A stretch of DNA of 64,000 bases from Phytobacter diazotrophicus (GCA_004346725.1 SMDE01000009.1:1-64000); one strand, 5' to 3'. Shown: positions 8,543 through 18,201, counted from the stretch's first letter. The notes: generated from the letters alone by a model not told the origin. Numbers and translations: made by a program.

Positions 8543-9153
8543 GGGGGTATCCTCAAAAAGTACGTATGATGCTGGAAACAGGCCAGCGAAAAAGGCGGTT
8601 TATGCCAGAAAAGTCCGCGATTATACAGCATGTCCGTATAATTACTGTTGCTATTCTTTTTTTCAGAAAAAGATAAAAAAGGTGATAGAAGTGACATACC
8701 CTGTCATTAGCTTAAGCGATGCTAGGCCCATCTGATTAGGGGTAAACCCTTATGTATGCTATTTAGAATATTTTCGACGGGAAATTGCTACCCATTGCCA
8801 ATTCAGATAAGGTGAGGTGACGCAACCGGTGTTAATAATTAGCATACTGTCATATCAGCAGGGTCTTCTACCGAAGACAGTTAATTACCTCGCAAATTGG
8901 GGGGGTAAATAAATGACGATATATCCTGGTCGTTCTTGAAAATGAGCTACGCTCTCTATCTCCCAGCCATTTTATGTCCGGGACGGCGTGCTCTGTCAGT
9001 CTCTACCGAGAAAATGCATTTTTCCTGATTCCCATCAGGCATTTATCTTCTATAAGATATTTTCCACACGTAATTATAAAAGCCGAAACTTCACAAATAA
9101 AACATCACGGCTTAATAAAAGTAAGAAATTTGCGTTAAGGAAAGACTTTTATC
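8543..9153. other. divergent intergenic region between yjdM and crfC
   Basis: About 610 bp with promoters for both neighbours expected. I see no convincing small gene, RNA gene or long inverted repeat. A TAAGGAAAG ribosome-binding site lies directly upstream of the crfC ATG. Short ORFs here have no supported start or composition. Confidence 0.4.
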
Positions 9154-11499
9154 ATGCACACACAGACAATTTTCGAATTAAGCCAGGAAGCAGAGAGATT
9201 GTTACAGCTCTCCTTGCAGAATCTGCAGGCGCTCAAAGCCCTGCCGATTGCAACGCTTGATGAGGCGGCTTCCGGCAAAGCAGATAACGCAAATGTACTG
9301 CCATTACATTTTAGTGCTCGCGGCATCGAGACGCAGCAAGCCACTCTGCACAACGAATTACGGAAAATCACCCGCCTGGAGATGGTGTTAGCGATTGTCG
9401 GGACGATGAAAGCGGGTAAATCGACCACGATCAACGCGATTGTGGGCACTGAGGTTTTGCCTAATCGCAACCGTCCGATGACGGCGCTGCCGACATTAAT
9501 CCGCCACACGCCGGGCCAGAAAGAGCCTGTACTGCATTTCGCCCATGTTGGGCCAATCGATACGCTGACCCAGCAACTCCAGATGCGGCTTTATACCTAT
9601 GACCGTGAAAAGCTGGCGCAAAAACTCGAAATCGATAAAGACATGAGTGCCCTGCTCGAACGCATCGCACAAGGGGATGCGTTCGACAAACATTATCTGG
9701 GCGCGCAGCCCATTTTCCATTGTTTAAAGAGCCTTAACGATCTGGTGCGCTTGTCGAAAGCGCTGGATGTTGATTTTCCTTTCTCCGCTTACGCCTCCAT
9801 AGAGAATATCCCGGTTATTGAAGTTGAGTTTGTTCACCTGGCGGGCCTTGAAAATGATTTGGGCCAGTTGACGCTGCTCGATACCCCTGGGCCAAACGAA
9901 GCGGGACAGCCGCATCTGCACAAGATGCTCAATGAGCAACTGGCGCGAGCGTCTGCGGTGCTGGCGGTGATGGATTACACCCAGCTTAAGTCGATCTCTG
10001 ATGAAGAGGTGCGCCACGCGATTTCCGCCGTTGGGCGTTCCGTTCCGCTGTATGCGCTGGTTAATAAATTCGATCAGAAAGACCGTAACAGCGATGACGA
10101 AGAACAGGTGCGGGCGCTGATCGCCGGAACATTAATGAAAGGCTACATTAATCCGACGCAGATTTTCCCCGTCTCCTCGATGTGGGGCTATCTGGCAAAC
10201 CGCGCCCGCCATGAAATCAAACAACAGGGGAAATTACCCGACCCGCAAGAGCAGCGTTGGGTGCAGGACTTTGCCGAAGCGGCGCTGGGCCGACGCTGGA
10301 GAATGGCTGACCTGGATGATGTTGAACATATCCATCACGCCGCCGATCTGTTGTGGGAAGATTCGCTGTTTGAGCAACCTATTCGCAAGCTGCTGCATGC
10401 TGCGCACGCCAACGCGTCGCTGTATGCCCTGCGTTCGGCGTCGCATAAGTTGCTTAACTACGCACAGAGCGCCCGGGAATATCTTGATTTCCGCTATCAA
10501 GGGCTGACGGTTGCGTTTGAGAACCTTGAGCACAATATCAGCCGCCTTGAAGAAGATATGACGCTACTGAAAAGCTGTCAGGAGCGCGTCAGCGATGAGA
10601 TTGATCATGAGGTGGATGAAGCGCTGGCGGCGGCGGATCTCTTCATTAATAGCCAGCAAGTGGAAATCGTTGGAGCCATTAACGCCTGGTTTAGTGATGG
10701 CAGGATCATGGAAATGGCCAACGAAAGTCAGGCCGACCTGCGTCTTGAGGCGGGAGTTTCGCCAGGCCAACTGGTGCTGGAAGATGAAGGGCAGGCGCAG
10801 ATTGTGCTGAGCAAAATGCGCTCCTCCTGCGAAGCGATTTTTGTCACCGCACAGGAGAAGATCGGCCGCGAACTGGCGATGCGTTTTGACCAACTGGAAA
10901 ATACCCTGACCCGCTCTCTCAATGATGCGATGCGCCCGATCGAGATGCGCATTAAAGAAGAGCTCAGCCACGCGGGTTTCCGGGCGCGTATCAGTTTCCC
11001 CGCATTCCAGGCAAGCGCACTCAATTTTAATACCCGCCAGCTTTTTACCAACGCGATCGCGCCGGAAGACACCCCGGCAGGGCAGGCGCCGCGTAGCGGA
11101 AGCGTACGGGAAACGGTTTCTCGTTGGTTAAATAATCCGAGCTGGGGATGGGATGATTACGTGGTGACCCGCACACGCTACGTCATTGATGTGGCGTCAT
11201 TACATACCAAGCTCGTCCAGCATGTTGCTCATTTTTGTGAACAAATTCGTAAAGCTTTGGCTGCGCAGGTCGATGTTTCTGTTACGGCGGGAATGGCGAC
11301 GTTCTTTGCTGAGTTCTCGCTGAGCCTGGCGGGGCTACAAGATAGTTTGCGTGACAGTTTGGCGATTCGTCAGCAAAACGAATCGTCAGTGTTAGCATTG
11401 CGGCAGCACCTGCGACACTGCATCAAAACAGCTAACTGGATTCAGGAAGATGCACGTCTTTTACGCGATGATATCCAAACACTATTCGCAGCAGAGTAA
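9154..11499 (+). CDS. crfC: dynamin-like GTPase, clamp-binding protein CrfC
   Basis: A 781-residue bacterial dynamin-family GTPase. It carries G1 GTMKAGKST at 83-91, switch DTPGPNEAG, and G4 NKFDQKD, followed by long helical stalk-like segments. It matches the E. coli CrfC (YjdA) sequence I recall, including LRKITRLEMVLAIVG and the NRNRPMTALPTLIRHTPGQKEP segment. E. coli CrfC binds the DNA polymerase sliding clamp and helps keep nascent sister strands together. This protein is about 40 residues longer than the 742-residue K-12 protein. yjcZ follows after 2 bp, so the two are co-translated. Confidence 0.93.
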   Translation: MHTQTIFELSQEAERLLQLSLQNLQALKALPIATLDEAASGKADNANVLPLHFSARGIETQQATLHNELRKITRLEMVLAIVGTMKAGKSTTINAIVGTEVLPNRNRPMTALPTLIRHTPGQKEPVLHFAHVGPIDTLTQQLQMRLYTYDREKLAQKLEIDKDMSALLERIAQGDAFDKHYLGAQPIFHCLKSLNDLVRLSKALDVDFPFSAYASIENIPVIEVEFVHLAGLENDLGQLTLLDTPGPNEAGQPHLHKMLNEQLARASAVLAVMDYTQLKSISDEEVRHAISAVGRSVPLYALVNKFDQKDRNSDDEEQVRALIAGTLMKGYINPTQIFPVSSMWGYLANRARHEIKQQGKLPDPQEQRWVQDFAEAALGRRWRMADLDDVEHIHHAADLLWEDSLFEQPIRKLLHAAHANASLYALRSASHKLLNYAQSAREYLDFRYQGLTVAFENLEHNISRLEEDMTLLKSCQERVSDEIDHEVDEALAAADLFINSQQVEIVGAINAWFSDGRIMEMANESQADLRLEAGVSPGQLVLEDEGQAQIVLSKMRSSCEAIFVTAQEKIGRELAMRFDQLENTLTRSLNDAMRPIEMRIKEELSHAGFRARISFPAFQASALNFNTRQLFTNAIAPEDTPAGQAPRSGSVRETVSRWLNNPSWGWDDYVVTRTRYVIDVASLHTKLVQHVAHFCEQIRKALAAQVDVSVTAGMATFFAEFSLSLAGLQDSLRDSLAIRQQNESSVLALRQHLRHCIKTANWIQEDARLLRDDIQTLFAAE

Positions 11500-11501
11500 T
11501 T

Positions 11502-12380
11502 ATGAAAAACCGACTACTGGAAGGGCCTGGGCGAACGCTTGAGTGCATTCATCCGAAGTTCATTGTGGATTTAGTGCAGGGTGCCGATGCGCCTCGCCAG
11601 AGTCAGATTGTGCCCCAACAGCAGTTATTTCGTGAAAGACTGACCCAGGAAGTGATGGCGCAGACCCAACTGCGTCCGTGGGCTATGTCCGGCGTATTAA
11701 ATGAGAATGACTCGTTGCGTCTGGGGCTTGCGGAAAAACTCGCCAGTATGCTCGATCCCGGCCATCTTGCGCTGACGCGTATCACCCAGCGTCTGGTCTC
11801 ATTACAGCAGGCTGAGCAGCGCCGTCCCGCCAACACACCGGGCAACCAGCAGCAATATGATGAGTTAATTGAGCACTTTAGCCAGCGAGCGAGCTGGAAA
11901 GAGAAAGCGCTCGGTCAGCGTGGCTTAACGGTACAGGCGGGAAATCACAGCGAACAAATTTTTACCCGCTGGCGGGCCGGGAATTATAACGGCTGGTCGA
12001 TGGCGGGGCGCTGCTATGTTGCGCTGGAAGAGTTACGCTGGGGCGCTTTTGGCGACGCCTGCCGCCTGGCGAGTAGCGAGGTGGCTTCCATGCTGAAAGA
12101 TAACCTGCGTGCGATGGCCTCTGATTTTCTGGCGCAGGGTATTAATGCTGCGCCTGCTACTCGCCATTTTTATCACCAGTGGCTGACAACGCCTGCGACA
12201 CCGGGCCTGATGGATTATAAAGATCTGCTGGGCTGGCTTGGTGACTGGTGCGATGCGGATCGTCACCCTATTTGCTGGTCGGTGACCCAAAGCTGGCAGA
12301 CAGTCGCGTTAGGTATGCCAAGGCTCTGTTCGGCATCGCGCTTAGCCACTGCCATGGTGGACGAGATTTTCGGTGAGTAA
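11502..12380 (+). CDS. yjcZ: YjcZ, partner gene of crfC
   Basis: A 292-residue soluble protein, the length of E. coli YjcZ and in the same place after crfC. It has no catalytic motif or membrane segment; it is rich in Leu and Trp and looks helical (HFSQRASWKEKALGQRG, WLTTPATPGLMDYKDLLGWLGDWCDAD). It begins 2 bp after the crfC stop. Its conserved coupling to a dynamin-like GTPase suggests it modulates or anchors CrfC; this is inference, and no activity is known to me. Confidence 0.9.
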   Translation: MKNRLLEGPGRTLECIHPKFIVDLVQGADAPRQSQIVPQQQLFRERLTQEVMAQTQLRPWAMSGVLNENDSLRLGLAEKLASMLDPGHLALTRITQRLVSLQQAEQRRPANTPGNQQQYDELIEHFSQRASWKEKALGQRGLTVQAGNHSEQIFTRWRAGNYNGWSMAGRCYVALEELRWGAFGDACRLASSEVASMLKDNLRAMASDFLAQGINAAPATRHFYHQWLTTPATPGLMDYKDLLGWLGDWCDADRHPICWSVTQSWQTVALGMPRLCSASRLATAMVDEIFGE

Positions 12381-12448
12381 AAAGGTGTGTCCTGCAATTA
12401 ACCAATGTTGATGGCTAATTGCAGGGCATAGCGATAAACAGGCAAAGA

Positions 12449-12483
12449 GAAGCCCCCGGCGTGTCACGTCGGGGGCTTTTTTT
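12449..12483. terminator. bidirectional Rho-independent terminator between yjcZ and kdgT
   Basis: AGCCCCCGGCG pairs with CGTCGGGGGCT across a short loop and is followed by a run of seven T on the plus strand. It sits between two convergent genes; T-run geometry favours the plus strand (yjcZ). Confidence 0.85.
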
Positions 12484-13480
12484 AATGATTGAGCGATGCA
12501 GCGGGATTGTCTGCCGTTTTGGTCGTCTCAGGCACTTCGCCAAACCGTCTGGCGTACAGTGCGGTGATGATGGGCACCAGAATCGCCGTTACAATCACGC
12601 TTGCTGCCACCAGCGCCGTTGCGGAGGCGGCTACCGGTTCAAACGCCGGGTTGATTTGCGCAATGATCACCGGGTTTGCTACCGCAGCCCCGGCTGCCGA
12701 TGAGGCAGCGACACCTGCCGTACCGTTACCGCCACCAATGACTTTATCGGCAATAATCAGTGGAATACCGGTGATGATGATAACCGCGATACCCAGGACG
12801 ATACCCAGCAGACCGGTATCGAGGATCACTTTCAGGTTGATGGTATTACCCAGCGCGAAGCCGAAGAACGGGATCAGTACCGGTGTGGCTTTACTAAAGA
12901 ACGCGCGCAGATCGTGGTCGAGGTTGCCCAGCGTAAAGCCAATCAGGAACGGCAGTACAGCTCCGATAAAGTGGTGCGGTTCGAAGGATGCCAGGCCCGC
13001 AGATCCCAGAATGACCATGGTCATCAGTGGGCCGGATTCCAGTGACATCAGCACGAATGCGCCCGATTCTTCTTTGGTGCCGTACTGGTTCATCAGGCTG
13101 GCATACAGGCCGCCGTTGGTCATGTCCATCGCGGAAACAATAGCCAATACGGAGATACCGGCGAAGAAACCGGTCTGAATACCGCCTTCCGGGATAAAGG
13201 TGGCGGCGATCATTGCCACTACCCAGGCAACGGCGATTTTTGTCAGTACCAGCGTGCCGGATTTGCGTAAGACGGTCCCGGTGGCGCGTAAATCAATTGA
13301 CGCGCCGATACAGAAAAACCAAACGGCAAGAATAGGTACCGTACCTGTGATCATACCCTTGGTGAAAGAACCGAAATAAGCGCCTGTGTTAGGTGCCAGC
13401 GTATTTAAAATTGCCCCAAGCAGCAAAGGTATTAACATCATCCCACCGGGGATGCGTTCAATGGTGGCTTTGATTTTCAT
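12482..13480 (-). CDS. kdgT: 2-keto-3-deoxygluconate permease
   Basis: A 332-residue, ten-segment inner-membrane protein of the KdgT family. It matches the E. coli KdgT pattern throughout: [55 protein letters not shown] and [13 protein letters not shown]. The family imports 2-keto-3-deoxygluconate, an intermediate of pectin and hexuronate breakdown, with protons. No kdgK, kdgA or other hexuronate gene is adjacent. A candidate KdgR operator lies about 190 bp upstream. Orthology to K-12 kdgT, rather than a paralogue, is not certain because the genomic location differs. Confidence 0.85.
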   Translation of the reverse strand: MKIKATIERIPGGMMLIPLLLGAILNTLAPNTGAYFGSFTKGMITGTVPILAVWFFCIGASIDLRATGTVLRKSGTLVLTKIAVAWVVAMIAATFIPEGGIQTGFFAGISVLAIVSAMDMTNGGLYASLMNQYGTKEESGAFVLMSLESGPLMTMVILGSAGLASFEPHHFIGAVLPFLIGFTLGNLDHDLRAFFSKATPVLIPFFGFALGNTINLKVILDTGLLGIVLGIAVIIITGIPLIIADKVIGGGNGTAGVAASSAAGAAVANPVIIAQINPAFEPVAASATALVAASVIVTAILVPIITALYARRFGEVPETTKTADNPAASLNH

Positions 13481-13672
13481 TATGAATCCTCATATCTCAT
13501 CATGTGCAATGACCGAGAAAATAAAAACATGCTATTCAATGAGTTAAACCTTCCTGGTTTGAATTTGTTCAATGTCCGGAGCTGTTATTCCTTTCCGGAG
13601 AGCACCGTCGCTATCCTTGTCTGTTTTGTGTCTGGACGTATGATGCGATCATTGGAATATTGATTCAATGAA

Positions 13673-13692
13673 AATAAAACACTGTTTTAGTT
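13673..13692. promoter_or_regulatory. candidate KdgR operator
   Basis: AATAAAACACTGTTTTAGTT is an interrupted palindrome (AAAACA-C-TGTTTT) resembling the KdgR consensus, roughly AATGAAACATTGTTTCATT. It lies 193 bp upstream of the kdgT start. The assignment is by motif and context only. Confidence 0.5.
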
Positions 13693-13945
13693 ATCTTCAT
13701 CACATATTCCGTGTAAAGATTTATATGTGAACAATTAAATAACTTTGCGTTACATAGTTTCTGTAAAAAGGTGAATGGATACAGCTAGCAGAATAATAAT
13801 CACGGGGGGTATGGCATATCAGTGTAAATAGCAACTGCGGGTATTCTATAACTTAAAAACGGTTTTTCTCGTTAAGTAAAACGCAGTTCCGACAGAAAGA
13901 GGAGGGGATTGCCAGAATTGTGGGTGTTATCACAGGGATATTTTG

Positions 13946-13961
13946 TGTGAAGTTGATCACG
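13946..13961 (+). promoter_or_regulatory. CRP site of the proP P1 promoter
   Basis: TGTGA-AGTTGA-TCACG matches the CRP consensus TGTGA-N6-TCACA with one mismatch. It is set in the same surrounding sequence as the E. coli proP P1 region, where CRP binds over the promoter and represses it. Confidence 0.75.
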
Positions 13962-14164
13962 TTTTTAAACCCTGTTAGGGTAAAAGGCGGTTAAACAACG
14001 CTCTGCCAGGCGTCAACAGGTTCGGTTGTACAGGCTGTAACCAGCCAGTGTAAGTAAACCTGCTACGCTTGAACAAGGTAAGTCGGCATGTACGGCTTAA
14101 TACGCGCAATGTCGGTATGGCATATCAAATGCGCGGTTCAGGGCGAAAGTCAAAAGAGGACATC

Positions 14165-15667
14165 ATGTTAAAAAGGAAGAAAGTTAAACCTATTACGCTG
14201 CGCGATGTAACCATCATTGATGACGGTAAGTTGCGAAAAGCAATAACTGCCGCTTCACTCGGTAACGCGATGGAATGGTTTGATTTTGGCGTATATGGGT
14301 TCGTAGCTTACGCACTGGGTAAAGTGTTTTTTCCTGATGCCAACCCCAGTGTGCAAATGATTGCCGCGCTGGCGACCTTCTCCGTTCCGTTCCTGATTCG
14401 CCCGCTGGGTGGTTTGTTTTTCGGGATGCTTGGCGATAAATATGGGCGGCAGAAAATCCTCGCTATCACCATTGTGATTATGTCCGTCAGTACATTCTGT
14501 ATTGGGCTTATTCCCTCGTATGCCTCTATTGGTATTTGGGCGCCTATCCTGCTCTTGCTGTGCAAAATGGCACAGGGGTTTTCAGTGGGCGGGGAATACA
14601 CCGGTGCATCAATTTTCGTAGCGGAATACTCCCCGGACCGTCGACGCGGTTTTCTGGGCAGTTGGCTTGATTTTGGTTCGATAGCGGGCTTCGTTATTGG
14701 TGCGGGCGTCGTTGTGCTTATCTCCACCGTCGTTGGTGAAGAAAACTTCCTCAGTTGGGGCTGGCGTATTCCCTTCTTCCTGGCGTTGCCACTGGGGATA
14801 ATCGGTCTCTATTTGCGCCATGCGCTGGAAGAGACTCCGGCGTTCCAGCAGCACGTGGATAAACTGGAGCAGGGCGATCGCGAAGGGCTGCAAAACGGCC
14901 CGAAAGTCTCCTTCAAAGAGATTGCGACAAAGCACTGGCGTAGTTTGCTGATCTGTATCGGTATGGTGATTGCGACCAACGTTACCTATTACATGTTGTT
15001 GACGTACATGCCGAGCTATCTGTCGCATAACCTGAACTATTCAGAAGACCACGGCGTGCTGATTATTATCGCGATTATGGTCGGTATGCTGTTTGTTCAG
15101 CCTGTGATGGGCTTACTCAGCGACCGTTTTGGCCGTCGTCCGTTTATTATTCTGGGGAGTGTGGCGCTGTTTGCGCTGTCCATTCCGGCATTTATCTTGA
15201 TCAACAGCAACGTGACGGGGCTGATTTTCGCGGGATTGCTGATGCTGGCCGTGATTCTCAACTGTTTCATTGGCGTGATGGCATCGACCTTGCCGGCAAT
15301 GTTCCCGACGCACATTCGTTATAGCGCACTGGCGAGTGCCTTTAACATTTCGGTGCTGGTGGCTGGTCTGACCCCGACACTGGCCGCCTGGCTGGTTGAA
15401 AGTACTCAGAACCTGATGATGCCAGCTTATTATCTGATGGTTGTTGCGGTCATTGGTCTGATCACTGGGCTTACGATGAAGGAGACGGCGAACCGCCCAT
15501 TAAAAGGTGCGACGCCTGCGGCTTCCGATATCCAGGAGGCAAAAGAGATCCTGCGCGAGCATCACGATAATATTGAACAGAAAATCGAAGACATCGATGC
15601 GGAAATTGCTGAGCTACAGGCGAAACGCTCACGCCTTGTCGACCAGCACCCAAGGATTAACGAGTAG
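14165..15667 (+). CDS. proP: osmoregulatory proline/glycine betaine transporter ProP
   Basis: A 500-residue major facilitator with 12 membrane segments, the same length as E. coli ProP. It is a proton symporter for proline, glycine betaine and other osmolytes, activated by high osmolality. The MFS signature GDKYGRQKIL lies between segments 2 and 3. The C-terminus (about 455-498, EAKEILREHHDNIEQKIEDI...) is the heptad-repeat tail that forms an antiparallel coiled coil and tunes the osmotic set point. The ATG at 14165 follows GAGGAC and gives the known N-terminus MLKRKKVKPITLRD. Confidence 0.97.
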   Translation: MLKRKKVKPITLRDVTIIDDGKLRKAITAASLGNAMEWFDFGVYGFVAYALGKVFFPDANPSVQMIAALATFSVPFLIRPLGGLFFGMLGDKYGRQKILAITIVIMSVSTFCIGLIPSYASIGIWAPILLLLCKMAQGFSVGGEYTGASIFVAEYSPDRRRGFLGSWLDFGSIAGFVIGAGVVVLISTVVGEENFLSWGWRIPFFLALPLGIIGLYLRHALEETPAFQQHVDKLEQGDREGLQNGPKVSFKEIATKHWRSLLICIGMVIATNVTYYMLLTYMPSYLSHNLNYSEDHGVLIIIAIMVGMLFVQPVMGLLSDRFGRRPFIILGSVALFALSIPAFILINSNVTGLIFAGLLMLAVILNCFIGVMASTLPAMFPTHIRYSALASAFNISVLVAGLTPTLAAWLVESTQNLMMPAYYLMVVAVIGLITGLTMKETANRPLKGATPAASDIQEAKEILREHHDNIEQKIEDIDAEIAELQAKRSRLVDQHPRINE

Positions 15668-15670
15668 CAG

Positions 15671-15704
15671 ACAAAGCCCGGTTCACGTACCGGGCGTTTT
15701 TATC
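15671..15704 (+). terminator. proP terminator
   Basis: AAAGCCCGG / CCGGGCGTTTTT hairpin with a T-run starts 4 bp after the proP stop and reaches the end of the convergent transporter gene. Confidence 0.85.
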
Positions 15705-16659
15705 AGCAGCCCGCCGCAATATAATCACCGCCAGGACTGACCGGAACGACGGTTAAGAACAACACCACGGCGAACAAAATTAGCGCCAGGCCGCCGACGA
15801 TATTCAGTGCCGGTACCAGCCATGGCATGCTGCCGCTCTCCGCACCAAAAAAGGCAGCCGTCCGGTTGCGGGCATAACGCACTGCCAGTGACAGACCCAT
15901 AATCGACAATGCGGTACCGAATGCCATTGTCATTACGGCTGCGATCCCCCAGCTCACAATGCCCAGCGCGTTAGAAAAGAGCAAAATCATGATTGCGCCG
16001 CTACAGGGGCGTGCGCCAATGGCGAGTATGACGCCCAGACGTGTTTTCCAGTCGCCCTGCGTACTGATTCCCACACCGTGGTTTCCGCAGCCGCAGTCGT
16101 CAGAATGCCGGTGAGACAGAGGCCTCATGGCAGTGATTTTCATTTTTTGCGGTTTGATGGTTTTTATCGCTTTGACGATGAGCCAGACGCCAAACCCACC
16201 CACCATAAACGCGCTGATTTTCTCAACGTACCAGCGGCTCTCACTGAGATCGCCAGAGGCGAGGTTAAAACCTACCGCGAGGATAAAGACAAAAAGAATG
16301 GCGCTCACACCTTGCATCAGGCTGCCAAGAAACGGGATGACGCGGGCGGCGGTTTGGCTCTCCTGGTTGGTGCTGAGATAGGTTGTGACGATAAATTTTC
16401 CGTGACCCGGCCCAACCGCATGTAACACGCCATAAAAGAATGAACCGATCAGTAGCCACAGTCCCCCGGCATACTGATGGTTATTCAGTTGCAGCAGGTA
16501 CATCACCAGATAACGATGCAGCGTAATCTGGGTTGCCAGGCACCACTGGATAAAGGCATTCCAGTGCGCATGCAGCGCAAAGGCGGCACCCAGCAATAAC
16601 ATCACTGCTACGATGGCGCCAGGCAGACGCCATTGACGGGTAAGCGTTTGGGTTGTCAT
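15703..16659 (-). CDS. nickel/cobalt transporter-family membrane protein
   Basis: A 318-residue inner-membrane protein with about seven segments. It has the family motifs HAVGPGHGKFIVTTYL and GARPCSGAIMILLF, and a Cys/His-rich loop (RHSDDCGCGNHGVG at about 185-198) suited to metal binding. The same family includes the Ni/Co exporter RcnA and the zinc uptake protein ZevB. The conserved HxxxPGHGK is closer to the ZevB/HoxN-like layout I recall, but metal and direction cannot be decided here. No zevA-like or rcnR-like gene is adjacent, so it stands alone. Confidence 0.75.
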   Translation of the reverse strand: MTTQTLTRQWRLPGAIVAVMLLLGAAFALHAHWNAFIQWCLATQITLHRYLVMYLLQLNNHQYAGGLWLLIGSFFYGVLHAVGPGHGKFIVTTYLSTNQESQTAARVIPFLGSLMQGVSAILFVFILAVGFNLASGDLSESRWYVEKISAFMVGGFGVWLIVKAIKTIKPQKMKITAMRPLSHRHSDDCGCGNHGVGISTQGDWKTRLGVILAIGARPCSGAIMILLFSNALGIVSWGIAAVMTMAFGTALSIMGLSLAVRYARNRTAAFFGAESGSMPWLVPALNIVGGLALILFAVVLFLTVVPVSPGGDYIAAGC

Positions 16660-16826
16660 AAGCTTTAGGGGGATGGTTAAAGCATGACCGCAGTATAGGT
16701 GCTGCTTGTGGGGAGCTCCAGCCAGGGGAGGGGATGATCGTTACCAGACGTAAGTGGCGAGACGAAAAGAGCCTGTCTGGCTCATTGAGTGAGGGGGCGC
16801 TCGGTAAGCGCAGCGCACCCTGGATT

Positions 16827-16856
16827 CCCGGATACGGCGCAAGCGCCTTATCAGGG
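16827..16856. repeat. REP-type palindromic element
   Basis: CCCGGATACGGCGC-AAGC-GCCTTATCAGGG is an imperfect palindrome of the enterobacterial REP type, in the gap between the transporter gene and the tRNA-Phe repeat remnant. Confidence 0.7.
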
Positions 16857-16920
16857 TTACATTTTAAAAAAAATGCGCGAAAACGCACCCGCCAGGGTGA
16901 AGGGAATATATGGCTCTGGA

Positions 16921-17046
16921 CGCGCTGGCCCCGTAGGGGTGAGCCGCTTGCGGCGAATAATCGAACGGAGTTCGATGGAGAGTCCGGAAAACCAAAAGCA
17001 AAAAACAGCCATAGGCTGGGCTCTCTGAATAGTGGTGCCCGGACTC
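16921..17046 (-). repeat. remnant unit of the tRNA-Phe 3'-end repeat array
   Basis: From CGCGCTGGCCCCGTAGGGG to the 18-bp tRNA 3' end at 17029-17046, this segment closely matches the two tandem units at 19293-19617. Its hairpin (CAGCC/GGCTG near 17005-17020) is eroded. About 40 bp of the unit's left part are missing. It is the outermost copy, cut off from the array by the AbiE segment. Confidence 0.85.
17029..17046. repeat. 18-bp att-like direct repeat, left copy
   Basis: ATAGTGGTGCCCGGACTC equals the tRNA-Phe 3' end (minus strand) plus three flanking bases. The identical sequence recurs at 19291-19308 and at the tRNA itself, 19616-19633. It bounds the AbiE segment on the left. Confidence 0.85.
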
Positions 17047-17070
17047 ATGAACATTAAATTACTTACCAAT

Positions 17071-18201
17071 TTAATTTCCAGCAGAAATCTTTCTGCTACT
17101 TATTGTCAAGACCCTGCGTGTGACCCGCATTATTTGTACCCGAGAGTCACGCATAAACCGATTGATTTCATCTTGTGCATGACGAAGACGATCGGCAATA
17201 TCAGCAAATTCGTCAGGCTCACGAAAGAACATCCCTCCTTCCACCGCCGTTTGATGATCCCTGGCGATGGCGGCGAGTCGTTCAGCGTCATCAGGCAACA
17301 ATTGCAGGTTTCCGACAATCACCTGAGTAAAATCCACACCCGGCACGGACCAGCGACGTTGCTTCATATCGACCACATTCTGCATGGCTTCCAGCGTTTC
17401 ATAGGGGCTGGCAAAATGATTACGCAGCAGACAATCCACATCATACCAGTGGCGTGCCAGTCGGGCCGGATTTGGCGCTTTGGTTTGCGTGCAGAACTGG
17501 TGCAGCGCCGTCAGCTTTTCCCAAAAAATATAACCGGTGTCATAAGCATTTACGGTCGCGGCGGGTAACAGAAGTGTATCCATTCCTGCAATCCCAGACA
17601 GATAGCTTACAACAGGCATCAGGTCGGTTGGCTTGCCACGATTTCGCCCGCCAAATTCCAGCAGAATATGATCGCGTTGATAGGCCATATTGTCTTCTGT
17701 CACCCGTGGGAAATTGATGTCTATTTTTTCTCCACCGCTGTCGGGTTCCATTTTTGCTTCAAGCTCCGGAATTTCATAAGCTTGAAAGCGTTGATTTAAC
17801 CGTTCTGCCAGCGTGTTTGTCCATTCTGTTAAGCGCTCTTGCTGTTGCTCTCTGAACCGGCGATTCTGGCTGTTATTTAGAGTGCTTTGCTCCCATGCTT
17901 GCTGTTCTTCCTCTTCTGAGTGACCTGCCAGGTCGGCCCAGTGAACAGAAAGATCGATATCTTCAGAAAAACGCTCAATTACGTTCCAGCACTTGCTTAA
18001 CGCCGTTCCACCTTTAAACGCGACAGATAAATCTCCCAACAGATCCTCATTAAAAAGCAGCCAAAGGATCTCCGTTACCCAGAGATCCTTTTCCAGAAAG
18101 CTGGCTCCCAGCCCGGAGGGATGCTGCTGTGCCGCGTAAGAGAGGATTTCCTGAAGCTCCCGGCGTTGCGATGCGCTCCGGTAGTAATCAAAAATGCTCA
18201 T
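17071..18201 (-). CDS. abiEii: AbiEii-type nucleotidyltransferase toxin (type IV TA / abortive infection)
   Basis: A 376-residue protein with the nucleotidyltransferase signature FKGGTALSK and, about 20 residues later, SEDIDLSV with the catalytic DxD-type acidic pair. AbiEii toxins are GTP-binding nucleotidyltransferases; related MenT toxins modify tRNA 3' ends. The ATG at 18201 shares its A with the TGA stop of the antitoxin gene, the usual AbiE coupling. A start 13 codons upstream would lie inside the antitoxin gene and is rejected. Residues look complete, so the toxin is probably active. Confidence 0.88.
   Translation of the reverse strand: MSIFDYYRSASQRRELQEILSYAAQQHPSGLGASFLEKDLWVTEILWLLFNEDLLGDLSVAFKGGTALSKCWNVIERFSEDIDLSVHWADLAGHSEEEEQQAWEQSTLNNSQNRRFREQQQERLTEWTNTLAERLNQRFQAYEIPELEAKMEPDSGGEKIDINFPRVTEDNMAYQRDHILLEFGGRNRGKPTDLMPVVSYLSGIAGMDTLLLPAATVNAYDTGYIFWEKLTALHQFCTQTKAPNPARLARHWYDVDCLLRNHFASPYETLEAMQNVVDMKQRRWSVPGVDFTQVIVGNLQLLPDDAERLAAIARDHQTAVEGGMFFREPDEFADIADRLRHAQDEINRFMRDSRVQIMRVTRRVLTISSRKISAGN

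Larger units (their letters stand above)
13481..14164. other. kdgT-proP divergent control region
   Basis: About 680 bp without a gene. It carries the upstream control elements of kdgT (minus) and of proP (plus), including the candidate KdgR and CRP sites listed separately. The proP leader is long, about 200 nt from the CRP site to the ATG, as in E. coli. Confidence 0.6.

Noticed and set aside
8988..9260. 90-residue frame overlapping the crfC start
   Set aside because: No ribosome-binding site, low-complexity composition, and it runs out of frame into crfC.
12489..13178. 229-residue frame antisense to kdgT
   Set aside because: Ala/Ser/Thr/Pro-rich mirror of a membrane-protein gene.
16734..17057. 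Small open frames over the REP element and the repeat remnant
   Set aside because: They consist of translated repeats and have no start signal.
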